Positions 1-5,509 are shown, counted from the stretch's first letter. The stretch is DNA of 6,340 nucleotides from Verrucomicrobiaceae bacterium (GCA_027483005.1 JAIXVN010000316.1:1-6340); one strand, 5' to 3'. Numbers and translations are program-made. The notes: generated by a model not told the origin, from the letters alone.

Positions 1-1283
1 ACAAACATTCCATTTAGCTGATCCAGCAGTCCCACATCGGCCGAAGCATGATCCTCAAGCATATTTATAACACCAAGTTCCGGAGTGCAAGGAAGATACT
101 TTATTTTACTGGAGGCTGTAGCAAACAAATTTAAGAGTGTCGTGTTTTGCTGGTTTCTCGCAATAACCATCGTTTCCGACTGTACATCACCATCAAGTAG
201 CGCATACCTCTTCACGTGAGCAGGAAATACACTTGAGGAATTATTCAGCATTTCAACGACTTGAACAAATCCGCCCACTGGCGCCATCTTGTAGAGAGGC
301 CGGTAATTTGAGTCCGGGTGGCAAATTGCCATGTACATACCAACCATCTGCTCAGCAAGCAACTTCGCTTGCTTATCCTCTACGTAGAAGACGAAGTCTG
401 CGGTCAATTCGTCGTCAAACGCAATGTCGCCTAACACCTGAGCGGGAAACGCACCAACCACAGTCGAAACGTTACCGAGGTTATCAGCACGCAAGTGGAT
501 GATATTCTTGCGATCCGCGTTTTTTACAAGCGTTGCTGAATGAGTTGAAAATAGAACAGTTAAATTTTTCTCATTTGCTAATTCTACCACTCTACGAAGT
601 AGGCGTACTTGCGCCTGTGGGTGGAGAGCCATTTCGACCTCATCAATTAATAAAAGACTATTATTAGGCACCGCACATATTATTCTCGCCAATTTTAGCG
701 CACATAGCTCCCCTAAGCTAAAGCTCTTCTCGGAGTAGTAGAATGTTCGGCCAGCACTCTGATAAGGAATCAGATAAGCATGATTCCCTACACCCGCCCC
801 CCGACGAGTATTTACATACTTTAGCTGATCCCATTTTGGATCAGCCAAAACTAAAGACATGAAGTTTCTTACGCTCTCTTTAGCTGGCCTCAATCGTCTT
901 GGTTGAATTTCATCTGAAAATGGCTCGATTCTTTTACCACTAACTTCGATATACTCGATTGATTTGTAAGGAGCTTCATCAAACAAATTGGCATTCCGCC
1001 TAGGTGTAGCTCGCCAGCGTTGGCCTCCGTAGTGATACTTCGCCGTCTTGCCATTGATTTGGTATTCAATCTCGGCGCTCGCGTAAGAGTCGAGTCGATT
1101 CTCTAGTGGACTGGTTCTATAGAATTTTTGAAACGCGTGTTGCGCGCCAATTCTATATACAGATGCAAAGAGACTAGTCTTACCAGTCCCGTTTAAGCCG
1201 GTAAGCACCCACACTCCGGGATTGGGAAGAGTGAACACGAGCTCCTTAATTCTCTTTAGGTTTCTGAGAGTAACAATCATCAT
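1..1283 (-). CDS. OLD-like AAA ATPase with TOPRIM nuclease domain (3' end cut by window)
   Basis: The minus strand is open from an ATG at 1283 to the window edge (427 codons, no stop). A TAA lies directly before this ATG in frame, so the start is this ATG or the adjacent one at 1280. The protein has an ABC-type ATPase core: Walker A GLNGTGKTS (29-37), signature SFSLGEL near 188-194, Walker B SLLLIDEVE with D214-E215, and H-loop FSTHS with His248. A TOPRIM-like domain follows: FYVEDK with Glu302 and LLDGDV with Asp364/Asp366. This order is that of OLD-family (overcoming lysogenization defect) ATP-dependent nucleases, which include Gabija GajA and resemble fused PARIS AriA-AriB. By inference it cuts nucleic acid in the cytoplasm as an anti-phage or mobile-element protein. 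Its codons (TTA, ATA, AGA) and lower GC differ sharply from the other genes, suggesting transfer. The ribosome binding site is weak and any partner gene would lie beyond the left edge. Domain calls are confident; the exact subfamily is not. Confidence 0.9.
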   Translation of the reverse strand, partial: MMIVTLRNLKRIKELVFTLPNPGVWVLTGLNGTGKTSLFASVYRIGAQHAFQKFYRTSPLENRLDSYASAEIEYQINGKTAKYHYGGQRWRATPRRNANLFDEAPYKSIEYIEVSGKRIEPFSDEIQPRRLRPAKESVRNFMSLVLADPKWDQLKYVNTRRGAGVGNHAYLIPYQSAGRTFYYSEKSFSLGELCALKLARIICAVPNNSLLLIDEVEMALHPQAQVRLLRRVVELANEKNLTVLFSTHSATLVKNADRKNIIHLRADNLGNVSTVVGAFPAQVLGDIAFDDELTADFVFYVEDKQAKLLAEQMVGMYMAICHPDSNYRPLYKMAPVGGFVQVVEMLNNSSSVFPAHVKRYALLDGDVQSETMVIARNQQNTTLLNLFATASSKIKYLPCTPELGVINMLEDHASADVGLLDQLNGMF

Positions 1284-1357
1284 TTAGGTTTCTTGATGCA
1301 CCATCGTGGGAAAATCAAATACATAAATTTGTCTTAGAGAAGATTGACCAATTGCCC

Positions 1358-1375
1358 AATTTCTGGCAAGAAATT
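1358..1375. promoter_or_regulatory. Perfect AT-rich inverted repeat upstream of the ATPase gene
   Basis: AATTTCT, a 4-base gap GGCA, then AGAAATT: a perfect 7-bp inverted repeat centred about 85 bases upstream of the ATPase start. Its position and symmetry would suit an operator for a dimeric regulator or a small hairpin in a leader transcript. No regulator gene is visible next to it, so the role is a guess. Confidence 0.3.
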
Positions 1376-1583
1376 TTGATCCTGAAAACAGAAGATGTTG
1401 GCCTTTTCGTGCCTTGAAAGAATCAAATCCTTACAGCGTCTTCGAACTCAATCAGGTGTCGTATCTCTCCCACTCCCAACGCCCAAAGTGCAGCTAGCCC
1501 TTTCTCTACCTGCCTATTGACCGATCACATTTAGACTCTGCTGGAGCGGGCTTGGCTGGCCATTCTGCGGCTTTTCTTGCACT

Positions 1584-1603
1584 TCGCGACAAGAATGTCG
1601 CGA
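1584..1603. repeat. Perfect 8-bp hairpin (TCGCGACA / TGTCGCGA)
   Basis: TCGCGACA, loop AGAA, then TGTCGCGA form a perfect 8-bp stem with a 4-base loop. No T-run follows on either strand, so it is not a standard intrinsic terminator. It lies in the GC-rich part of the junction region and resembles the REP-like palindromes scattered between genes in many bacteria. Whether it is a repeat family in this genome cannot be told from one copy. Confidence 0.5.
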
Positions 1604-1733
1604 CTCCCGATCGGAGATCGACCCGCTTGCGTCGAGAACGGTCAGGCAAGACGCCAGTCATTCGAATGGTACGTCCCTTGATCCCGCTCTAGTTCTTGAT
1701 CCATCGAACGTCGCCAACTCACCGAACCATGTG

Positions 1734-1768
1734 GATTTCGTCATTCGGATTTCGTCATTCGTCATTCA
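1734..1768. repeat. Short tandem repeat array of ATTCGTC type
   Basis: Two exact copies of the 14-mer GATTTCGTCATTCG (1734-1747 and 1748-1761) are followed by a further TCATTCA unit. On the opposite strand it reads as GAATGACGAATGACGAAATCC-like sequence. From memory, such heptamer-based arrays are widespread between genes in Verrucomicrobiota and Planctomycetes, and this is one basis for the taxonomic call. The array ends 8 bases beyond the stop codon of the minus-strand glycoside hydrolase. A second, shorter copy lies at 4617-4635. Confidence 0.75.
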
Positions 1769-1776
1769 AATCCCTC

Positions 1777-3105
1777 TCACTTCTCCTGCTCATACGCCGT
1801 CTTCGAAACATGGTCGCGGTAGGTTTCTCCTGCCGGGGTGAGCGAGCCGTCCTTGCGCTGGAGCATGCGGCAGTCCTCGACCCAGTTGTAAAGGGCGTAG
1901 CGTTCGACGTAGGGGAGCTTGTCGAGCATCTCGATCATCTTCTCGATGGCTCGTGATTGTTCCTTTTCGGTGGGGTCCTTGCCGCTGGTCCAGTTGGCCC
2001 CGTTGTTCCATTCGGTGATCCAGATCGGTCGGCGGGTGCGCTTGTGGATGTCTTCGAGAAAGGCCTCCATCTGGGAAGCGGCGAGCCGGCCGTCGCCGGG
2101 ATCGGCCACAGCACGGTAGTAGTGGACAGCCACGAAATCAACGCGGAGCTTGGCGGCATCAGCCTTGGCCATGAACTCGTAAAGCCAGCCCAGCCCGCCA
2201 TCGGAGACGGCGGGTGAGCCGAGCCGCAGGCCGGTTTTCAAGAGACCGGGCCAGCCCTGGATCGCCTGGTCGACGGTGAGGTTTGCCTGGTCCTTCTTGT
2301 CGGGCTCGTTGAAGCCCAACAAGTGGATGCTGCCCTTTGCCTTCCAGTCCTGATTGAGCCCCGGCCAGTTGGCGTTCTGCTTGATCGGCACATACTCGAT
2401 GTTCGGTGTGGTTTGCGCGCCGATGTTCCAATCGTAGAACCATCCGACATTCAGGTTCTGCCAGATGCCACCGGCGATGCCTTTCTTCACCGTCCAGCGC
2501 CAGGGGAAGACTCGCACGAAGCGGACCTTGCCATCGAGTTCGGGCGGCAGGGATTTCATTTCGACGTCCTCGTCCTGGGCGACGTAGTTGCGACTGATGC
2601 CGGTGCCGTCGGCGTTGGACGCGATCGTGGCCATGTAGCCGTGCTTCAGGCGAAAGGAGCGGATGGTTTCCGGCAAGGGAGCGCGCTTCGGATCGCCGTG
2701 GGGCAGGTGGCACTTCAGGTTCTGGGAGGGGCCGGAGAGAGACTTTTCGGCGAAGACCGACATCGCCGGATAGGCCGGGCCGTGGGGAATGACGAGGGTG
2801 CCTTTCTCGTAGGGCACGACGCGGAGGTTCCCATCGACGACAGCCTTCTCATAGTAAACGAGAATCCGGTTGAGGTGATCGGAAACGACCTTGGACGGAG
2901 CGATGCCTTCGATGTAGAGCCAGGCATCCGGCGAATCGAAATTGAAGGCACTGGTCGGCAAGGTATCGGCCCGCACGCGCAGGGGCTGCTTGCCGGTGAG
3001 GATGACCTTTCGCGTGATGCTGGAGGGTTCGAGCGTCTCATCGGCCGCAGCGAGTGAGCCCAGCAGGGTGCAGGCGGCGAGGAGGGTTCGGAAGGCCATG
3101 CTCAT
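1777..3105 (-). CDS. Secreted glycoside hydrolase, GH128/Asl1-like
   Basis: A 442-residue protein starting MSMAFRTLLA. The frame is open further upstream, but that extension runs into the tRNA gene, so the start is the ATG at 3105 or 3099. Residues 1-21 form a signal peptide (hydrophobic core, AAA before DE), so it acts outside the cytoplasm. Residues about 22-200 are an N-terminal domain I cannot name. Residues about 205-430 match the Asl1-like glycosyl hydrolase (Glyco_hydro_cc, CAZy GH128) TIM barrel: NLNVGWFYDWN at the start, GFNEPD with the likely acid/base Glu267, DFVAVHYY, and ITEWN with the likely nucleophile Glu365. Characterised GH128 enzymes are beta-1,3-glucanases, so a beta-1,3-glucan such as laminarin or curdlan is the inferred substrate. 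No strong Shine-Dalgarno is visible. It lies 93 bases downstream of tRNA-Phe on the same strand; whether it has its own promoter is unclear. Confidence 0.88.
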   Translation of the reverse strand: MSMAFRTLLAACTLLGSLAAADETLEPSSITRKVILTGKQPLRVRADTLPTSAFNFDSPDAWLYIEGIAPSKVVSDHLNRILVYYEKAVVDGNLRVVPYEKGTLVIPHGPAYPAMSVFAEKSLSGPSQNLKCHLPHGDPKRAPLPETIRSFRLKHGYMATIASNADGTGISRNYVAQDEDVEMKSLPPELDGKVRFVRVFPWRWTVKKGIAGGIWQNLNVGWFYDWNIGAQTTPNIEYVPIKQNANWPGLNQDWKAKGSIHLLGFNEPDKKDQANLTVDQAIQGWPGLLKTGLRLGSPAVSDGGLGWLYEFMAKADAAKLRVDFVAVHYYRAVADPGDGRLAASQMEAFLEDIHKRTRRPIWITEWNNGANWTSGKDPTEKEQSRAIEKMIEMLDKLPYVERYALYNWVEDCRMLQRKDGSLTPAGETYRDHVSKTAYEQEK

Positions 3106-3172
3106 GGGCCAGCACTCTGGACGTCCTCTGGAGCAGCCGCCAGCCGAAGATTCCGGCACTTTCGGCAAGGGG

Positions 3173-3194
3173 TCCTCTCGGAAACCTGAGAGGA
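3173..3194 (-). terminator. Hairpin just downstream of tRNA-Phe
   Basis: Read on the minus strand, TCCTCTC, an 8-base loop and GAGAGGA form a perfect 7-bp stem beginning four bases after the tRNA CCA end. No T-run follows, so it is a weak intrinsic terminator at best; it may instead guide 3' processing of the tRNA transcript or limit read-through into the hydrolase gene. A second 6-bp hairpin (GCCGAA / TTCGGC, 3143-3166) lies a little further downstream. Confidence 0.35.
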
Positions 3195-3198
3195 GAAG

Positions 3199-3274
3199 TG
3201 GTGGCCCGAGACGGATTTGAACCGCCGACACCACAATTTTCAATCGCGTGCTCTACCAACTGAGCTATCGGGCC
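3199..3274 (-). tRNA. tRNA-Phe (anticodon GAA), CCA encoded
   Basis: The minus strand folds as a complete cloverleaf: acceptor GGCCCGA/TCGGGCC, D-arm GCTC-AGTTGGTA-GAGC, anticodon arm CGCGA-TTGAAAA-TTGTG with GAA as anticodon, variable loop GTGTC, T-arm GGCGG-TTCAAAT-CCGTC, discriminator A, then an encoded CCA at 3199-3201. It delivers phenylalanine to UUC/UUU codons. The anticodon stem has two G-T wobble pairs, so it is weaker than usual, but the other stems are sound (one further G-T in the T-stem). A sigma70-like promoter lies about 27-55 bases upstream. Confidence 0.95.
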
Positions 3275-3300
3275 ATTCCCTTCCTTGCGGCGGGGCCGGG

Positions 3301-3329
3301 ATTAACGATGGCGGCCAGGGTTTTGACAA
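3301..3329 (-). promoter_or_regulatory. Sigma70-type promoter for tRNA-Phe
   Basis: On the minus strand, -35 TTGTCA (3324-3329, five of six matches to TTGACA) and -10 GTTAAT (3301-3306, four of six) are separated by 17 bases. A GC-rich stretch follows the -10, as in stringently controlled stable-RNA promoters. The predicted start near 3294 leaves a leader of about 20 bases before the tRNA. Confidence 0.55.
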
Positions 3330-3422
3330 CCCGAAAATTGAGAAAAACGTCAGCCGCCTCCGTGACGACGGATTCACTGGGAAATCCACCGGGTTCGCGT
3401 GCAGCAGTTCGTGGCCAGTGGG

Positions 3423-3443
3423 ATCCTTCGCGAATCGAAGGAT
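3423..3443. repeat. Perfect 8-bp hairpin (ATCCTTCG / CGAAGGAT)
   Basis: ATCCTTCG, a 5-base loop CGAAT and CGAAGGAT give a perfect 8-bp stem in the divergent intergenic region. No T-run follows on either strand, so a terminator is unlikely. It could be a regulator site or a leader-RNA hairpin. Confidence 0.45.
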
Positions 3444-3514
3444 TGGCGCGAAGAGGGCCAAGGAACCTTCAAATGAGTGCCACTGAAATCCGTTTCACTC
3501 CCCGCATCGCAGTG

Positions 3515-3550
3515 TTTCACCGGTTTGACTTGGCGACCTTGGCGGTGAAA
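3515..3550. repeat. 8-bp inverted repeat (TTTCACCG / CGGTGAAA)
   Basis: TTTCACCG at 3515-3522 and CGGTGAAA at 3543-3550 are perfect reverse complements separated by 20 bases. The pair lies about 110 bases upstream of the P460 start, around a TTGACT hexamer, so it could be an operator at that gene's promoter. The role is inferred only from position. Confidence 0.35.
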
Positions 3551-3660
3551 AAATCTCTTCGTTCCGGATTCTGCCATGATCCCGCCAACCGTTGGGCCCC
3601 AGGGCCATCTCCTCATCCATACTTCTCGTCAGCGGAAGGATTCCTGCCATCCTGCGCGTC

Positions 3661-4602
3661 ATGTGGACGCGTTCCTGCCTTCTTGCCCTGCCGATCGCTT
3701 CCTTCGCGGCGGCCCCGACCGATGCCGAGCTGCTCAAGTTGGTGAAGGATCGCGCCGCGCTTGAGCGGGTGACGCCGAAGCCGGTCGAAATGGCCCCTGC
3801 GGTTTCGACACGATGCAGCATCGATGCCCTCCTCATCAGGAAAACCGGTGACCACAGCGGAGCAGCCTCCCTCGTTTTCGCGAACGAGGCAGCGGTTCTT
3901 CCGCTGTTCGATCCCTGGGGAAAGTTCCCGGAAGGCAGCTTGTTGGTGAAGGAGAAGCTGGGAAAACAGGACCACAAGACCGAGCTCTTCACCGGCATGT
4001 GGAAGCGTGAGGCTGGATTCTTTCCCGAAGCCAATGATTGGGAATTCTTCACCGTCGACGGAGCGGCGTCGAAAATCGTCGAACGGGGCAAGCTCCCGCG
4101 CTGTGCCTCCTGCCATGAGGAGTTCAAGAAGGGCGATCAGGTTTCCAAGGAATACATCCTGCCTGCCCAGCTCACCGGCGGGCGCATTGTCCTGCACTCC
4201 AGCCAGGCAAAGGTCACAGGCGAAAAGCTCCGGTATGAATCAGAGGAGAAGAAAAACACCCTCGGCTATTGGACGAATCAAGGCGATTGGGCCTCATGGG
4301 CGTTTGAAGTCAGCCGTCCCGGCACCTATGACATCCATGTCTGGCAGGGTTGTGGAAAAGACAGCGGCGGCAGCGAGGTGGCGGTCACCACTGCTGACCA
4401 GACCGCCACTTTCACCGTCGAGGACACCGGACATTTTCAAAACTTCAAGGAGCGCCTCATCGGTCGCGTCACCTTCAAGGCAGCCGGTCCGCAAACCCTC
4501 GAAGTTCGTCCCCGCAGCAAGAAAGGTGCAGCCGTGATGGACCTGCGTCAGGTGATCTTGAGGCCGGTGGCAAAGGATCAGGCGAATCCGGCGGATGGAT
4601 AG
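3661..4602 (+). CDS. Secreted cytochrome P460-like protein with C-terminal carbohydrate-binding-like domain
   Basis: A 313-residue protein. The frame extends upstream to an ATG at 3592, but the ATG at 3661 is preferred because it begins a clear signal peptide (MWTRSCLLALPIASFAAA), so it is periplasmic or extracellular. Its ribosome binding site is weak. Residues about 40-165 match the cytochrome P460 family: GSLLVKEKL, MWKRE, NDWEFF and the haem-c site CASCH (Cys148, Cys151, His152). Classic P460 enzymes oxidise hydroxylamine through a haem cross-linked to a lysine; whether that lysine is present here is not established, so the reaction is unknown. Residues about 175-303 form a beta-sandwich-like domain (GYWTNQGDWASW, GTYDIHVWQGCG, VEDTGHFQNF, VMDLRQVIL) of the type I recall at the C-terminus of sulfatases in Planctomycetes and Verrucomicrobiota, probably for binding glycans. 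The gene stands alone, with an ATTCGTC repeat 14 bases after its stop. Confidence 0.85.
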   Translation: MWTRSCLLALPIASFAAAPTDAELLKLVKDRAALERVTPKPVEMAPAVSTRCSIDALLIRKTGDHSGAASLVFANEAAVLPLFDPWGKFPEGSLLVKEKLGKQDHKTELFTGMWKREAGFFPEANDWEFFTVDGAASKIVERGKLPRCASCHEEFKKGDQVSKEYILPAQLTGGRIVLHSSQAKVTGEKLRYESEEKKNTLGYWTNQGDWASWAFEVSRPGTYDIHVWQGCGKDSGGSEVAVTTADQTATFTVEDTGHFQNFKERLIGRVTFKAAGPQTLEVRPRSKKGAAVMDLRQVILRPVAKDQANPADG

Positions 4603-4616
4603 GAGCATTTTAGATC

Positions 4617-4635
4617 AAATTCGTCATTCGTCATT
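4617..4635. repeat. Second copy of the ATTCGTC tandem repeat
   Basis: AAATTCGTCATTCGTCATT shares the heptamer units of the array at 1734-1768. It starts 14 bases after the P460 stop codon. Relative to the upstream gene its orientation is opposite to that of the first array. The following bases to about 4710 (CATCTTGCC..CCATCCATGA, TTCGAAGTTCGG, GGAATTCGAAC) read like the degenerate body of a longer dispersed element, but this is only an impression. Confidence 0.65.
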
Positions 4636-4734
4636 TGCCGCCTGAAACCATCTTGCCTCGCCATCCATGAGTTAAACTTTTCGAAGTTCGGAATCTGGAA
4701 TTCGAACCATCGGTTTCCTTGTCCTTGCGCGATC

Positions 4735-4754
4735 GGAGTTTCGTCCCAAACTCC
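4735..4754. repeat. Perfect 7-bp hairpin (GGAGTTT / AAACTCC)
   Basis: GGAGTTT, loop CGTCCC, AAACTCC. No T-run follows on the plus strand (AAAACTG) or on the minus strand, so a terminator is not supported. It lies about 130 bases past the P460 stop and may belong to the same dispersed element as the ATTCGTC repeat. Confidence 0.4.
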
Positions 4755-5107
4755 AAAACTGCTCGGATCCGAGCCAGGCCCGGTGGAGAAAGGAATGATT
4801 TCGACCCCCATCGCGGTTCCATTCGACAGCGGGGAATGAATCATCGCTGATCAACATGGCTTGCAGACGTGATGCCTTCAGAACGGTCTCCTTCAGACAA
4901 AACATTACGTTGCGCGGACAGCTGACCCGGCGACGGACCGCCCACAACCAAGCGAACGAACCCTCAAGGCACCCTGAATCGCTCGATACCGCCTTCCCTG
5001 CATTTGTTCCCCGAACTCTGCCAGGCCCCCGCCATCATGTGCCGCTTGCCACGGACCAGGGGGAACGTACGGAGGTGAGGAAGGTGAAACTGATGCGGCA
5101 CGGCCCC

Positions 5108-5131
5108 CTTGCTGCAATCGTGCAAGTTTTT
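5108..5131 (+). terminator. Weak intrinsic-terminator-like hairpin
   Basis: CTTGC, a 9-base loop and GCAAG are followed directly by five T residues. The 5-bp stem is short and no gene ends nearby on the plus strand, so this may be chance or the end of an unrecognised transcript. Confidence 0.2.
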
Positions 5132-5161
5132 CATCAGTGCTGCACATCTCCCCGCTGACGG

Positions 5162-5241
5162 AATTGGTAGCCTTATCACGAACCTCATTCTCGTCTTGCT
5201 TGAGGACACCCTCTTTGAAGTGGCATCCCCTCCTACCAATT
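5162..5241. repeat. Spaced 9-bp inverted repeat upstream of the phosphatase remnant
   Basis: AATTGGTAG (5162-5170) and CTACCAATT (5233-5241) are perfect reverse complements 62 bases apart, the second arm ending two bases before the remnant's ATG. It might fold the leader RNA and hide the start, or be the scar of an inserted element; chance is also possible. Confidence 0.3.
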
Positions 5242-5243
5242 GC

Positions 5244-5387
5244 ATGTCACATCAGCCCTCCGCCATCAATCCTCACAAGGTCCTCCTCGTTGGCTGGGAA
5301 GCCGCCGACTGGAGGTTCATCCACCCCCGGCTCGACGCCGGGAAAATTCCCCACCTCGCCCGCCGCCGCAGAGCCATGGCGGCCTAG
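5244..5387 (+). pseudogene. N-terminal remnant of an alkaline phosphatase/phosphodiesterase-family gene
   Basis: The frame from ATG 5244 encodes 47 residues and then stops at TAG 5385. Residues about 12-39 (KVLLVGWEAADWRFIHPRLD, then AGKIPHLA) match the conserved N-terminus of large alkaline phosphatase/nucleotide pyrophosphatase-family proteins common in Planctomycetes and Verrucomicrobiota, whose typical form is VLLIGWDAADWKxIxPLLDAGKMPNL. Those proteins run to several hundred residues with metal-binding and catalytic residues further on. Here resemblance fades into RRRRAMAA and a stop; I found no convincing continuation in the other two frames before the next gene. It is therefore a truncated, almost certainly non-functional copy, probably cut by deletion or recombination near 5375-5390. 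No good ribosome binding site is seen. The alternative, a genuine 47-residue peptide, is unlikely. Confidence 0.7.
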
Positions 5388-5509
5388 GCTAACCCACGGA
5401 TCGACGGGCACCGGAGCCTCCCAAGAGATCGCCTGTGCCTGACTGCAAGCGCCGCCTTTACTCCCCGGCCCATCTCGCCCCCATTTCCCCAGAAACCGCC
5501 CACGCGACC

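Larger units (their letters stand above)
1284..1733. other. Non-coding junction between AT-rich island and GC-rich chromosome
   Basis: No convincing gene is seen on either strand in this stretch upstream of the ATPase. The side next to the ATPase is AT-rich, and from roughly 1480 onward it becomes GC-rich like the rest of the window. It holds two perfect short hairpins, listed separately. I searched for a promoter for the ATPase and found no good -35/-10 pair; the best -35 match, TTGCCA on the minus strand, overlaps the 1358-1375 inverted repeat but lacks a good -10. Confidence 0.6.
3275..3660. other. Divergent intergenic region between tRNA-Phe and the P460 gene
   Basis: No gene is supported here. 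Frames that cross it run into the tRNA or antisense to the P460 gene and look unlike proteins. It contains the tRNA promoter and two perfect hairpins. It should also hold the promoter of the plus-strand P460 gene; a TTGACT at 3524-3529 resembles a -35, but no acceptable -10 follows at normal spacing. Confidence 0.6.
4603..5243. other. Long non-coding stretch after the P460 gene
   Basis: No protein in any frame looks real: predicted peptides are short, compositionally random and on conflicting strands. The stretch begins with a second ATTCGTC repeat and its likely degenerate flank, then holds a 7-bp hairpin (4735-4754), a weak terminator-like hairpin (5108-5131) and a spaced inverted repeat (5162-5241). 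It may be the remains of rearranged sequence upstream of the broken phosphatase gene. Confidence 0.6.

Noticed and set aside
1414..1430. TCAAATCC near 1423 as an attachment site matching the tRNA-Phe T-loop
   Set aside because: Only eight bases match, with no extension into the acceptor stem, so it does not support tRNA-targeted integration.
1734..1768. CRISPR array
   Set aside because: The repeat units are 7-14 bp and directly adjacent, with no unique spacers and no cas genes.
1696..1956. Plus-strand 86-codon open frame with peptide ISSFGFRHSSF
   Set aside because: Its first part is translation of the tandem repeat and the rest is antisense to the hydrolase; a typical spurious prediction.
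2323..3057. Long plus-strand open frame (244 codons) opposite the glycoside hydrolase
   Set aside because: It lies entirely antisense to a gene with clear catalytic motifs; GC-rich codons make antisense open frames common, and its protein has no recognisable domain.
3106..3243. Upstream extension of the hydrolase frame to an ATG at 3243
   Set aside because: The extension runs into the tRNA-Phe gene and would bury the signal peptide; the ATG at 3105 or 3099 fits secretion.
3524..3552. Plus-strand promoter for the P460 gene starting at TTGACT
   Set aside because: The -35 is good but the sequence at 16-19 bases spacing is an A-run with no acceptable -10.
3495..4197. Minus-strand open frames of 210 and 194 codons
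   Set aside because: They are mostly antisense to the P460-fusion gene, whose haem motif and domain order are convincing; the predicted proteins have no family features.
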